64,000 nucleotides of DNA from Microbacterium sp. B35-30 (GTDB lineage: Bacteria > Actinomycetota > Actinomycetes > Actinomycetales > Microbacteriaceae). The number at the start of each line of letters is the position of its first letter. Position 1 is the first letter of the stretch. The stretch spans positions 1-64,000 of the forward strand of contig NZ_MWLQ01000021.1 of the NCBI RefSeq assembly GCF_010634855.1. Direction: 5' to 3'. The notes below the pieces were generated by a model, which saw only the letters and a program-made list of their open reading frames with translations, was not told the DNA's origin and did no database searches. Of the stretch, positions 16,385 through 25,291 are shown piece after piece. Both the position numbers and the translations under genes were made by a program.

Positions 16385-16735
16385 TCAGGCGCCGACGTAG
16401 ACCCATGCGGCGCGCCCGCTCGCCAGCACCACCGCGACCCGGCGGTAGAGCGCGACCTCGTACTCGTCGGACGCGTCGAGCTCGTCCTCCGTGACGACGA
16501 GCGCCCGGCCCACGACCTTGTCGAGCGGGTTGCCGGTCGCCCGAACGATGGGGTGCACCGAGAGTCCCGACAGATCGACGACGCGGGGGTCCTCGATCTC
16601 GGCGTAGTCGACGGTGTAACCGGGCAGCGCGTCGTCGTCGCTGTCGACGAGGCGACCGAAGGTGTCGAGCTGCACGTCGGCGTGCTGCAGGGTCCCGTAG
16701 CTGAACAGGTACTGGAGGGGCTCGTCCACCGACAC
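16385..16735 (-). CDS. GGCT/AIG2-like gamma-glutamylcyclotransferase family protein
   Basis: The protein has 116 aa from GTG 16735. The family signature YLFSYGTLQ lies at the N-terminus, and a Glu/Asp-rich stretch (VVTEDELDASDEYE) contains the expected catalytic acid near LDASDEYE. It may cyclise gamma-glutamyl amines or peptides to 5-oxoproline. The start is chosen because TACCCT stands 6 nt before the GTG (leaderless pattern); an upstream start at 16780 is possible. Confidence 0.78.
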   Translation of the reverse strand: MSVDEPLQYLFSYGTLQHADVQLDTFGRLVDSDDDALPGYTVDYAEIEDPRVVDLSGLSVHPIVRATGNPLDKVVGRALVVTEDELDASDEYEVALYRRVAVVLASGRAAWVYVGA

Positions 16736-16834
16736 GGCATCAGGGTAACGCGCGGCACCCGCGCGATCCCCGGTCTTCACGCAGTCTTAACACGCGCGCT
16801 CCACGCGCTCCACCCGCGTGCGGCGCCAGCCGGG

Positions 16835-18106
16835 TCAGCCGAGCAGCGCGTGCGCGATGGAGAAGATCGCGAGGCCGGCCAGCGCCCCGACGATCGTGCC
16901 GTTGAGCCTGATGTACTGCAGGTCGCGCCCGACCATGAGCTCGATCTTCTCGGTGGTCTCGGCCGGATCCCACCGCTCCACGGTGTCGGTGATGATCGAC
17001 GCGATGTCGTGCCGGTACCGGTCCACGAGGAACACGGCGGCGTCGGTGACCCAGGTGTCCACCCGGCTCTGCAGCGCGGCATCCGTCGTCAGGCGTCCGC
17101 CGATCTCGGCCAGCGCCTCGACGCCGCGCCGCCGCAGTCCGCTCTCGGGGTCGGCGAGGGAGCGCAGCAGGCCCGCCTTCGCGGTGGTCCAGACCTCGCC
17201 GGCCAGCTCGCGGACGCGCGGACTGTCGAAGACCGCGAGCTTGGCGTCCTCGAAACGCCCGATCGTCGCGGGGTCGTGCTGCAGATTCTCGGCGAGCCGC
17301 GTCAGATAGCCGTCGATCGCGATGCGGGCCGGATGCTGCGGATCGCGCCGCACCGCCGCGACGAACTTGACCGCCTCGCTGTAGACGGTGTCATCGACGA
17401 ACCGGTGCGCGATCGACGGAACCCACCCGGGCAGGCGACGCGAGATGACGCCGCTGAACGCGGCCTGGTTGGCCTCCAGCCAGGCGGCGATGGTGTCGGC
17501 CGCGAGGTCGACCGCACCGTGGTGCCCGCCGGCGTCGATGATCCGGCCGAGCCACTCGCCGAGGGGCGGGCCCCACTCCGGCTCGATGAGGTGCTCGCGG
17601 GCGAGCTCCTCGATCACGTCGCGCACGTCGTCGTCGCTGAGGGCCCGCAGCACACTGCCCGCCATCACGGATGCCTCGGCCGCGACCCGTTCGGCATGCT
17701 CCGGCTGGCTCAGCCATTCGCCCAGCCGCGCGGCGATCGAGGTCTGCTCGAGTTTTGCGCGCACGACGTCGCCGCGCAGGAACTCGGTCTCGACGAACTC
17801 GCCCAGCGTCTGGCCGATCTCGTCCTTGCGGCTCGGAATGATCGCGGTGTGCGGGATCGGGATGCCGAGCGGATGCCGGAACAGCGCCGTCACCGCGAAC
17901 CAGTCCGCGAGCGCGCCGACCATGCCGCCCTCCGCCGCGGCCCGCACGTAGGCGAGGGCGGGGATGTCCTGCTGGAACGCGAACGAGAACGCGAACAGCA
18001 CCGCCATGAACACCAGCGCGCCGAGGGCGACGCCTTTCATGGTGCGCAGGCCCCGTCGGCGCTCCTGGTCGGCGGGGCTCAGCAGCTGGGTCGGGGTCCG
18101 CGCCAT
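16835..18106 (-). CDS. DUF445 family membrane protein
   Basis: The protein has 423 aa, typical for DUF445 (YjiN-like). It has one N-terminal membrane helix (about 24-44), the conserved EGGMVGALADWFAVTALFRH core directly after it, a long helical cytoplasmic or extracytoplasmic part, and a C-terminal hydrophobic segment (IVGALAGLAIFSIAHALLG). No enzymatic motif is known for the family. It is 36 bp downstream of the PadR gene on the same strand and could be co-transcribed. Confidence 0.87.
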   Translation of the reverse strand: MARTPTQLLSPADQERRRGLRTMKGVALGALVFMAVLFAFSFAFQQDIPALAYVRAAAEGGMVGALADWFAVTALFRHPLGIPIPHTAIIPSRKDEIGQTLGEFVETEFLRGDVVRAKLEQTSIAARLGEWLSQPEHAERVAAEASVMAGSVLRALSDDDVRDVIEELAREHLIEPEWGPPLGEWLGRIIDAGGHHGAVDLAADTIAAWLEANQAAFSGVISRRLPGWVPSIAHRFVDDTVYSEAVKFVAAVRRDPQHPARIAIDGYLTRLAENLQHDPATIGRFEDAKLAVFDSPRVRELAGEVWTTAKAGLLRSLADPESGLRRRGVEALAEIGGRLTTDAALQSRVDTWVTDAAVFLVDRYRHDIASIITDTVERWDPAETTEKIELMVGRDLQYIRLNGTIVGALAGLAIFSIAHALLG

Positions 18107-18142
18107 GGGGTCATCCTCGCACGCGCTCGCCGGGCAGGGGCT

Positions 18143-18679
18143 TTACGCCCTGAGGCTTGCGGCGAGCTCGTCGCACCAGGTAAGAGCGAGCAGATTCGAG
18201 CGGATGCCGTAGTCCAGCGTCGCGCGCTGGAAGGCGAACACGTCGGCGAACTCCGCCGGGATCTCTGCCGCGTCGACGCCGCGCGCGACGGCTTCCAGCT
18301 CCGCGAGGTCGGACGCCACACGGGCGCGGATCGCGGCGACGACCTGCCGGCGTTCGGTCCGCTCTTCCAGCAGGCCGACGAAGAACGTGCGCGCCAGGGC
18401 GGTGGTCTCGACGTCTCCGCCGGTGACGGGCGAGAGCATCCACTCCCGCCAGGCGCGGCGTCCGGCATCCGTCACCGTGTACGGCTTGCTGCCTCGGGCG
18501 TCGGCGGCGACATCCGCGACGGTTGCGAGTCCCTGCTCGGCCAGCTGCTTCAGCGCGCGCTGGATGCTGCCGAAGCTCGCGCTGTAGAAGAGCGACACGC
18601 CCTGCTGGAACTGCCGCTGCACGGCGTAGAGCGACAGCGGGCCGTGCAGGATCAGCAGTCCGAGGATGACCTGTTGCAT
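18143..18679 (-). CDS. PadR-family transcriptional regulator
   Basis: The protein has 178 aa: an N-terminal winged helix (ILGLLILHGPLSLYAVQRQF, GSIQRALKQLAEQGLATV, YTVTDAGRRAWREWM) and a C-terminal helical dimerisation domain (about 90-175), the PadR subfamily-2 layout. It is divergent from a serine hydrolase gene and the 51 bp between them is crowded with TATATCT half-sites, so it probably represses both. Confidence 0.88.
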   Translation of the reverse strand: MQQVILGLLILHGPLSLYAVQRQFQQGVSLFYSASFGSIQRALKQLAEQGLATVADVAADARGSKPYTVTDAGRRAWREWMLSPVTGGDVETTALARTFFVGLLEERTERRQVVAAIRARVASDLAELEAVARGVDAAEIPAEFADVFAFQRATLDYGIRSNLLALTWCDELAASLRA

Positions 18680-18697
18680 CTGCGCGCCTTCCTGCGG

Positions 18698-18730
18698 TAT
18701 ATCTAACAGATATATCTAGGAGGTATATCT
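18698..18730. promoter_or_regulatory. PadR operator cluster between divergent genes
   Basis: A perfect inverted repeat TATATCT-AAC-AGATATA (18698-18714) overlaps a second palindrome AGATATATCT (18708-18717), and a third TATATCT (18724-18730) follows the Shine-Dalgarno AGGAGG (18718-18723) of the serine hydrolase. In DNA this GC-rich such A/T repeats are very unlikely by chance. A bound repressor would cover the ribosome site and both promoters. Confidence 0.75.
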
Positions 18731-19867
18731 GTGAGCGATGTCGAGACCGATCTTCCCACGCACACCGTCTCCGAGCCCGACCGCCTCGCTGCCGCGATGG
18801 CGCGCGTCGTCGCGACGGCCGATCGTGCGCGTACCCGGCGCCGCCTGCCGGCGGCGCAGGTGCTGGTGCAGGGGCCGGGCTTCGAGTTCAGCTCCGGCGA
18901 CCGATCCGGGCGCTTCCATGCGGCGAGCGTCGGCAAGTCCATGACGGCGACGCGCGCCTTCCAGCTCGCCGAGGCGGGTGCGCTCGACCTCGACGCGCCG
19001 ATCACCGAGGTGCTGCCCGACACCGACTGGCGCGGCCTCTTCGTCCGCGACGGGCGCGATCGGGCCGCCGCCGTCACCACCCGGCATCTGCTGACCCACA
19101 CGAGCGGCGTCGCGGACTACTTCGAGGGCAAGGTGACCGGCGGCCCGCGCTTCGGGCAGCTTCTCGTGAGCGAGCCCGACCGGCTGTGGACGCCCGCCGA
19201 TCTGCTGGCATTCAGTCGCGATCACCAGCGACCCGTCGCCGAGCCGGGGCGCCGGTTCTCGTATTCCGACACCGGCTACGTGCTGCTCGGCCGTGTGATC
19301 GAGCACGTCGGCGGTGCTACGCTCGGCGCCCAGCTGAACGAGGGGATCTTCGCGCCGGCCGGGATGGCGGACTCGTGCCTGCTGTTCCACACGCTGCCCG
19401 GTGGCGCACCGTCCGACGCGGCGGATCCGGCCGCGCAGCTCGACATCGCTCCTCTCCGGCTCGGCCGCGACGAAGTCGGCCGGGCCCGCAGCCTCAGCTG
19501 CGACTGGGGCGGCGGCGGGGTCGTCACGACGCTCGACGACCTCGCACGGTTCTGGGCGGCGTGGGGAGAGGGCGCCCTCGTGGGCGAGCGGTCACGCCGC
19601 GCGATGGCCGACATCCGCAGCAGCTTCCGCCCCGGCATTCGCTACGGGGCAGGGCTCATGCGCCTGCACTACGAGGGATTCTCCCCGTTCCTCCGCGGGC
19701 AGCCGCGGCCGGTGGGCCACCTCGGGGTGACGGGCGCTCACGCCTTCACGGTGCCCGAGCGCGGCATCCGCATCGTCTTGAACTTCCACTCCACCCGCGA
19801 GATGCTGCGGAGTTTCCGCGTGCACGTCCGCCTCATGCAGTTGCTGACGCGGGCGCTGCCTGACTGA
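18731..19867 (+). CDS. Serine beta-lactamase-fold hydrolase (class C/esterase type)
   Basis: The protein has 378 aa. The S-x-x-K motif is SVGK at 66-69, the Tyr motif is YSDTGY (about 178), and the third box is GHLGVTG near the C-terminus, matching the class C beta-lactamase/esterase/PBP-like family. There is no signal peptide, so a cytoplasmic esterase or amidase is more likely than resistance to beta-lactams. GTG 18731 is preceded at ideal distance by AGGAGG. Control by the divergent PadR protein is likely, possibly induced by the hydrolase's substrate. Confidence 0.87.
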   Translation: MSDVETDLPTHTVSEPDRLAAAMARVVATADRARTRRRLPAAQVLVQGPGFEFSSGDRSGRFHAASVGKSMTATRAFQLAEAGALDLDAPITEVLPDTDWRGLFVRDGRDRAAAVTTRHLLTHTSGVADYFEGKVTGGPRFGQLLVSEPDRLWTPADLLAFSRDHQRPVAEPGRRFSYSDTGYVLLGRVIEHVGGATLGAQLNEGIFAPAGMADSCLLFHTLPGGAPSDAADPAAQLDIAPLRLGRDEVGRARSLSCDWGGGGVVTTLDDLARFWAAWGEGALVGERSRRAMADIRSSFRPGIRYGAGLMRLHYEGFSPFLRGQPRPVGHLGVTGAHAFTVPERGIRIVLNFHSTREMLRSFRVHVRLMQLLTRALPD

Positions 19868-19878
19868 GGGCGATCCGC

Positions 19879-21051
19879 TCAGTCCTGGAGCGGGCCGAGC
19901 CACGCCGTCGCGACGGTGGAGTGCGCCGACTCCGGGTCGGACGGGTGGAAGAGTCCTGCGAGCACGTCGCGGTAGAGCCGGCTCAGCTCGTTGCCCGAGA
20001 AGTACGACGAACCTCCGGCGACCAGCACGGCGTCGTCGACGATCGACTTCGCCGCCGTCACCGCCCGGTGCTTGACGCCGGCGAGCAGCGAGAACCACTG
20101 GGCGCCGTGGTCGGCGAGCTCGTCGACGTCGCGCGCGAGCGTCTGAATCTGCGGTGGCAGCGCGTCGTACGCGAGCGCCATGTCGGCGATGCGCCAGCGG
20201 ATGTCGGGGTCCTGGCTGTACGCCTTGCCGGTGCGCTTCGAGGTGCGCTTGCCCGCCGCGGCCACCGCGAGATCGAGCGCCCGGCGCGCGATTCCGGTGT
20301 ACACCGACGCCAGGAGCAGCTCGAAGACGCTGAAGATGCCGAACACGAGCGGGTCCGGGTTGGGGCCCGGCGCGAGCCGGCGCACGACCCGGTCGGCAGG
20401 CGCCACCGCATCGCGCAGCTCGGTGGTGCGGGACTGCGTGCCGCGCATGCCGAGGGTGTCCCAGTCGTCGCGCACCACCACGCGGCCGACCTGCACCTCC
20501 GACCGTGGCACGAACGCGTAGACCATCCGCGGGGCATCCTCGGACGACGTGTCGAGGCCGTGCAGGCCCAGCTGCGTCCACACCGGCGCGAGCGAGGTGA
20601 AGATCTTGGTGCCCGTGAACGAATAGCCGCCGTCGGGCAGAGGCGCGGCATCCGTCCCGCTGCCGAACAGCACGAGGTCGTTGCCGGCCTCGCTGATGCC
20701 GAACGCGAACACCTCGCCGGCGGCCGCGCCCTCCTGCACGAACCGCAGCGCGTCGATTCCGCGATCGGCCAGCACCTTCGCGACGCCGGTCCACACCAGG
20801 TGCATGTTGATCGCGAGCGCCGTCGCCGGTGCGGCGCCCGCCAGGCGCTGCTGGAGGACGGATGCCTCGGCGAGGCCCAGCCCTGCACCGCCGAGCTCGC
20901 GGGGCACGAGGATCGCCAGGTAACCGGCATCCTTCAGGTCCGCCAGATCGTCGTCGGGGAACGTGTTCTCGCGGTCGTGCACGGCCGCCCGGGCGCGGAA
21001 CCGCTCGAGGAGTTCGTCCGGGAGGAGGGCAGCGGCATCGTTGGGGGTCAC
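19879..21051 (-). CDS. Acyl-CoA dehydrogenase family flavoprotein
   Basis: The protein has 390 aa in the acyl-CoA dehydrogenase fold: N-terminal helical domain (FPDDDLADLKDAGYLAILVPRELGGAG), the middle beta domain (GYSFTGTKIFTS, WDTLGMRGTQSRTTEL) and the C-terminal helical domain ending GGSSYFSGNELSRLYRDVLAG. The final motif resembles the DszC/SfnB-like monooxygenase branch more than classic beta-oxidation enzymes; I cannot identify a catalytic Glu with certainty. The start is GTG 21051; the longer frame to 21765 is antisense to the next gene. It faces DUF389 with 28 bp between starts. Confidence 0.82.
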   Translation of the reverse strand: MTPNDAAALLPDELLERFRARAAVHDRENTFPDDDLADLKDAGYLAILVPRELGGAGLGLAEASVLQQRLAGAAPATALAINMHLVWTGVAKVLADRGIDALRFVQEGAAAGEVFAFGISEAGNDLVLFGSGTDAAPLPDGGYSFTGTKIFTSLAPVWTQLGLHGLDTSSEDAPRMVYAFVPRSEVQVGRVVVRDDWDTLGMRGTQSRTTELRDAVAPADRVVRRLAPGPNPDPLVFGIFSVFELLLASVYTGIARRALDLAVAAAGKRTSKRTGKAYSQDPDIRWRIADMALAYDALPPQIQTLARDVDELADHGAQWFSLLAGVKHRAVTAAKSIVDDAVLVAGGSSYFSGNELSRLYRDVLAGLFHPSDPESAHSTVATAWLGPLQD

Positions 21052-21079
21052 CCCGCCATTCTTGCGCCATGATGTGCCC

Positions 21080-22087
21080 ATGGCGACGCTCTCCCAGATG
21101 ATGCAGGCGCTCATCCCCGCAACGCAGCGGCAGACGGCGGCGGAGGTCACCGAAGCGCTCGACCTCGGGTCAGGGGACCGGGTCGGCAAGCGCAGCGGGT
21201 TCCTCATCATGCTGACGCTCGCGGGGATCATCGCCATCGCGGGGGTGCTCACGGACTCGACGGCGACGGTGATCGGCGCGATGATCATCGCGCCGCTCGG
21301 TACCCCGATCCTCGCCATCGGCCTCGGCATCGTGCGGGGGCACCTCAGCCTCGTGGTGCGCTCGATCCTCTGGGTGCTCCTGGGGGTCGCCATCGTCATC
21401 GTGCTGGGGCTCGCGTTCTCGGGGTTCGTCGCGACGCCCGAGAGCCTGGAGACCAACTCCCAAGTCGTGGGCCGCACGTCGCCGAGCTTCATGGATCTGG
21501 TGGCGGCGCTCGCCACCGGGTTCGCGGGCGGCTTCGCCATGTGCCGCAAGGACCTGAGCGCCATCCTCCCCGGTGTCGCGATCGCGATCTCGCTCGTTCC
21601 CCCGCTCGGAGTGGTCGGCGTGTGCGCCGGCCAGGGTCTCTGGACGGACGCCGTAGGCGCGCTGTGGCTGTTCCTCTCCAACGTGGTCGCGCTCATCATC
21701 GCGGGCAGCATCGTGTTCACCCTCGCGGGGTACGCCCGCGATCCCGGGTCGTCACGCGTCGCCAACCGCCGCCGCGCCTACATCATCGTCACGGTGCTGG
21801 CGGTCGTCATCACGATCCCGCTGGTCGTCAACTCGGTCGTCTCGGTGGCACTCGCGCGGTGGTCGGTCGGCATCCAGGATGCCGCCACGCAGTGGCTCGC
21901 CGATGAGGAGGGGGCTCGCGTCTACGGCGTCGACTGGTCGGGCGCGACGGCGACGATCGAGGTCACGACCGGCGACGGCGAGACCCCGTCCGTCGACGAC
22001 CTCCAGCAAGCGGTCGCGGAGGTCGTCCCCGCGTTCATCGGCGTGGTCGTCGATGTCGGGCAGGGCGTCGAGATCCCCGTGCAGTAG
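21080..22087 (+). CDS. DUF389 family membrane protein
   Basis: The protein has 335 aa. A DUF389 core with LIMLTLAGIIAIAGVLTDST, GAMIIAPLGTPILAIGLG and GFAGGFAMCR gives about six membrane helices, followed by a soluble tail (about 255-335). The function of the family is not known. ATG 21080 is used; the start region is shared with the divergent acyl-CoA dehydrogenase gene. Confidence 0.87.
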   Translation: MATLSQMMQALIPATQRQTAAEVTEALDLGSGDRVGKRSGFLIMLTLAGIIAIAGVLTDSTATVIGAMIIAPLGTPILAIGLGIVRGHLSLVVRSILWVLLGVAIVIVLGLAFSGFVATPESLETNSQVVGRTSPSFMDLVAALATGFAGGFAMCRKDLSAILPGVAIAISLVPPLGVVGVCAGQGLWTDAVGALWLFLSNVVALIIAGSIVFTLAGYARDPGSSRVANRRRAYIIVTVLAVVITIPLVVNSVVSVALARWSVGIQDAATQWLADEEGARVYGVDWSGATATIEVTTGDGETPSVDDLQQAVAEVVPAFIGVVVDVGQGVEIPVQ

Positions 22088-22120
22088 ACCCGGCCTTCGA
22101 GGGTCCGGCTCCGCGCATCG

Positions 22121-22879
22121 TCAGGCCAGCGCGGCGCGCAGCGCCGCCAGGGTGTCCTCGGGCCTGTCACGGTGCGGTGAGTGGCCCGCGTCCGGGATCA
22201 CCGAGACGGTGAACAGCGGGTTGGCGGCGACGGCCGATTCGGCGGGCTTGCCGCGGAAGATCGAGTACACGCGCGGGTCGGACGCGATGACGTGGGTGGG
22301 CACGCTCACCCGGAGCGCGGCATCCGTCACATCCCAGCGCGGGTTCTGCGCGCTGGTCTGCTCGACCGCCCACCGGCTCGCCTGCTGCGCCGACAGCGCC
22401 TTCAGCTCGATGTCCTGCGGGTGCCAGTGCGGGTGCTCGGCACGCACCGCCTCTTCGGTCGGGTCGTCGAACGAGCGGGTCTGGCTGTTGCGGACGATGT
22501 CGCGATCCCGGTCGGTGAGCGAGATCGCCGGGTCGATCAGGACGAGCCGGCGCGTCCACGACGCATCCGCTGCGGCGGCGAGGACGGATGCCGCACCCCC
22601 GAGCGAATGCCCGATCACCAGGTCCCACGGCCGGCCGTCGCCGGCGCGGGCCGCCGCGACGTCGGCGCCGTATGCGCCCAGCGTGTAGTCGAGCGCACGC
22701 GGGGCGATGCCGTGTCCGCGGAGGTCCACCGCATCCGCTCGCCATCCGGCGTCCGCGAGGGCGACGCCGTAGCGCCACATCAGCGCGCCGTTCGAGCCGA
22801 GGCCGTGGATGAGCAGTGCGCGGCGCTCGGCGGAGGGGGAGCCCCACGACAGACGGGGGAGGGCGACGGGACTGGGCAT
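22121..22879 (-). CDS. Alpha/beta hydrolase
   Basis: The protein has 252 aa. Oxyanion-hole motif HGLGSNG (25-31), nucleophile elbow GHSLGG (Ser in VIGHSLGGAAS) and the late His in PDAGHSPHRDRPE form a full catalytic triad with an Asp (LIDP or ASDPRV region). It is an esterase or related hydrolase with an unknown substrate, monocistronic and convergent with DUF389. Confidence 0.87.
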   Translation of the reverse strand: MPSPVALPRLSWGSPSAERRALLIHGLGSNGALMWRYGVALADAGWRADAVDLRGHGIAPRALDYTLGAYGADVAAARAGDGRPWDLVIGHSLGGAASVLAAAADASWTRRLVLIDPAISLTDRDRDIVRNSQTRSFDDPTEEAVRAEHPHWHPQDIELKALSAQQASRWAVEQTSAQNPRWDVTDAALRVSVPTHVIASDPRVYSIFRGKPAESAVAANPLFTVSVIPDAGHSPHRDRPEDTLAALRAALA

Positions 22880-22944
22880 ACTCTCAGCCTAGAAGCGCGG
22901 CCCCGGCCGCCTCGGCGCACGGCAGGATGGGAACGGGGGTTGGC

Positions 22945-23349
22945 ATGATCTCGACGGAACTGGCGGTGGCGCTGCGCGACGCAGGCCTGGTGTGGCATCC
23001 GCACTCCGGCGACCGGTTCCAGCTCGACGAGCCGGAGTTCGAGGCCGACGTCTTCACCGTCAGCGAGATGACCATCGAGCCGCGCGAGTACCCGACCGGT
23101 CGCATCCTCGCCTTCAACGGCACCACCGAGTGGGCGCTGGATTCGGTCGCTCTGGAGGACGCGCTGTGGCTGCCGCACGAGCACCAGCTGCGCGAGCTGC
23201 TGCGCGGCGCCTTCCGGGGTCTCCGGCGCCTGCCGGACACCCACGAGGTGGAGATCGTCATGGGCGGCGAGCGGCGGGTGTTCGAGCATCCCGAACCCGC
23301 CGACGCCTACGGCCTCGCCCTGCTGGAGATGCTCCGGCGCCTGGAGTGA
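22945..23349 (+). CDS. Conserved actinobacterial protein of unknown function
   Basis: The protein has 134 aa and is acidic, with no membrane segment or signal. Its recognisable block FNGTTEWALDSV followed by ALWLPHEHQLRELL looks like a small family common in Microbacteriaceae, sometimes named after pilus assembly proteins without clear grounds. I do not assign a function. Start ATG 22945 has GGGG upstream; the longer frame is antisense to the hydrolase. Confidence 0.75.
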   Translation: MISTELAVALRDAGLVWHPHSGDRFQLDEPEFEADVFTVSEMTIEPREYPTGRILAFNGTTEWALDSVALEDALWLPHEHQLRELLRGAFRGLRRLPDTHEVEIVMGGERRVFEHPEPADAYGLALLEMLRRLE

Positions 23350-23370
23350 CCCCGGCGTGCGCCCAGGGGC

Positions 23371-24579
23371 TCAGCGGATGGTCGGCACCGGCTCGGTATC
23401 AGGGATCGGGCTCGCCCCGCGGACGCGGAGATCGGGCAGGCCCCGCGCGAACACGATCGCGACGAGGAGTCCGAGCGCGCAGAACGCCGCGGCGGCGATG
23501 TAGGCCGCGGTCACGCCGCCCGGGCCGTCGATGAGCAGGCCGGCCACGGCCGAGCCGGCCGCGGCGCCGATGAGCTGACCGGTGCCCACCCATCCGAAGG
23601 CCTCGGCGGTGTCGCTGAACTTGACGCTCGCCGTCGTCACGGCCGAGAGCACCGCGAGGGCGGGAGCGATGCCGATGCCGGCCACGAACAGCGTGGCGCC
23701 GATCCACCACACGTTGATCCAGATGCCGGTCAGGGCCAGCCCGATCGCCACCACGGTCAGCCGTCGCGCCAGCGCCCAGCGCCCCATCGGCAGGTGCCCG
23801 AACGCGAAGCCGCCGGCGAGGCTGCCGATCGAGAAGACCGCGAGCACGAGCCCGGCCTCGAGTCCGCCATGGTCGAACGTCGCCACGACGCCCGCCTCGA
23901 CGGCGGCGAACGAGCCGATGAGGAGGAAGCCGATGACGGTTGCGAGCAGGATGGGCGGGCGGGTGAGCACCGTGCCGAACGACCGCTTGCTGCGGGGGAT
24001 GCGCACCCGGCCGACCTCGGGGGAGAGGATGAACCACGCGCCGCCCCCGACCAGGAACACCACGACGAGCACGAGGCCGACGACGGTGCCGGACTGCGTC
24101 GCGACGAAGGTGATGAGCACCGGGGCGAGGATCCAGATGACCTCCTGCAGGGAGGCGTCGAGCGAGTACAGCGCCGTGAGCTGGGTCGAGTTGACCATCT
24201 TGGCGTAGATCGTGCGGACCGCTGCCACGATCGGCGGCGTCGAGGCGCCGGCGATGAACCCCAGCACGATGTACGCCGGCACGGGCACGACGAGGAACGC
24301 GATCGCCAGCAGGGATGCCGCCGACACGGCCGTCGTGAGGGTCAGCACGCGACGCATGCCCCAGCGGCCCATCCAGCGGCTCGTGACCGGGCCCGCCAGC
24401 GCCTGGCCGATCGACACGGCGGCCAGCACGATGCCCGCGGCCCCGTAGGAGCCGGTGATCCCCTCGATGTGCAGGAGGATCACGAGGCTGATCATCCCGT
24501 TCGGGAAGCGCGCGGTCAGCTGTGCCGCGATGATGCGAGCGACCCCGGGGGTGCGCAGAAGATCCCGGTAGCCGGCCAC
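23371..24579 (-). CDS. MFS transporter
   Basis: The protein has 402 aa and 12 predicted membrane helices with the central loop near 185-205. The motif-A-like RWMGRWGMRRVL lies after TM2, and helix 5 has GASTPPIVAAVRTIYAKM, typical of the drug-efflux/sugar-efflux branch. It is a probable exporter of a small molecule. It is convergent with the small conserved gene; its start is at 24579 with the nrd control region beyond it. Confidence 0.87.
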   Translation of the reverse strand: MAGYRDLLRTPGVARIIAAQLTARFPNGMISLVILLHIEGITGSYGAAGIVLAAVSIGQALAGPVTSRWMGRWGMRRVLTLTTAVSAASLLAIAFLVVPVPAYIVLGFIAGASTPPIVAAVRTIYAKMVNSTQLTALYSLDASLQEVIWILAPVLITFVATQSGTVVGLVLVVVFLVGGGAWFILSPEVGRVRIPRSKRSFGTVLTRPPILLATVIGFLLIGSFAAVEAGVVATFDHGGLEAGLVLAVFSIGSLAGGFAFGHLPMGRWALARRLTVVAIGLALTGIWINVWWIGATLFVAGIGIAPALAVLSAVTTASVKFSDTAEAFGWVGTGQLIGAAAGSAVAGLLIDGPGGVTAAYIAAAAFCALGLLVAIVFARGLPDLRVRGASPIPDTEPVPTIR

Positions 24580-24862
24580 CCGACAACGTTACGCCACCGG
24601 CCCCGACGCACGACTCGCTGGGCAGGCGTCCGCGACGCGCCCGCGACGCGTCCACGACACGCCCGCGACACGCCGGAGGACTTCTCCACAGGCGGATCCG
24701 ATGTCGGACCCCGGATCTACCGTCGTGCCTGTGGAGGGATGCGGCCGTGGCGTCCGAAAGCCCCGTGATCCTGGACTTTTCCAGACCCTTCGGGCTGTGG
24801 ATGAATCCGTGGAGAACCTGTGTTGTACATGGGGAGAACGGTGGAAAATGACACCGATGTAA
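24580..24862. other. MFS-nrd intergenic region with DnaA-box-like sites
   Basis: There is no gene. Three 9-mers close to the DnaA box TTATCCACA are present: TTCTCCACA (24682-24690), TGTGGATGA (24796-24804, complement TCATCCACA) and CGTGGAGAA (24808-24816, complement TTCTCCACG). Each has one or more mismatches. In Escherichia coli DnaA regulates nrdAB, so a replication link is possible but unproven. Confidence 0.35.
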
Positions 24863-24910
24863 CTACTAGCCCTTGTGGTGCTATCGGATGTCGGTACCCA
24901 TATGTAGTAT
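24863..24910 (+). promoter_or_regulatory. Pair of NrdR boxes upstream of nrdHIEF
   Basis: Two 16-mers fit the NrdR pattern N3-CWA-N4-TWG-N3: CTACTAGCCCTTGTGG (24863-24878) and TACCCATATGTAGTAT (24895-24910; one mismatch, CCA for CWA). Their starts are 32 bp apart, three helical turns, the spacing usual for NrdR tandem boxes. The second overlaps the -10-like TAGTAT (24905-24910), so NrdR bound with (d)ATP would repress the operon. Confidence 0.7.
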
Positions 24911-24985
24911 TGGACTCCCGGTGGGGGGACTACCGGGAAGAGCACCGGATGCCACCGGGGGAAGCACTGAGGAGACGGAATCGAC

Positions 24986-25219
24986 ATGGCGATCACGGTT
25001 TACACGAAGCCCGCGTGCGTGCAGTGCACGGCGACGTATCGAGCACTCGATTCCAAGGGGATCGAGTACGAAATCCACGACCTCTCCGAGGACCCGTCGG
25101 CCCTCGAGCAGGTCAAGGCGCTGGGGTACCTCCAGGCGCCGGTCGTCATCACCGATGAAGACCACTGGTCGGGCTTTCGTCCCGACAAGATCGACGAACT
25201 CGCAGCGCGGCTCGCGTAG
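24986..25219 (+). CDS. nrdH: NrdH-redoxin
   Basis: The protein has 77 aa, a glutaredoxin-like redoxin with active site CVQC (residues 11-14) and the C-terminal WSGFRPDKI segment characteristic of NrdH. It passes electrons from thioredoxin reductase to the class Ib ribonucleotide reductase. It is the first gene of nrdHIEF, 72 bp before nrdI, with AGGAGACGG upstream of ATG 24986. Confidence 0.95.
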   Translation: MAITVYTKPACVQCTATYRALDSKGIEYEIHDLSEDPSALEQVKALGYLQAPVVITDEDHWSGFRPDKIDELAARLA

Positions 25220-25291
25220 TTCGGCGCAGCGCGCCCGTCCGTCTCGACGGAGCTCGACGACCCGACGGGTGCACCCGAGCAGGGGGGCGTC

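Noticed and set aside
18731..19867. Secreted beta-lactamase conferring resistance
   Set aside because: No signal peptide, and the Tyr and third motifs fit the broad esterase/PBP-like group better than true lactamases.
24682..24816. Replication origin from clustered DnaA-like boxes
   Set aside because: Only three imperfect boxes, no A/T-rich unwinding element, no dnaA/dnaN neighbours.
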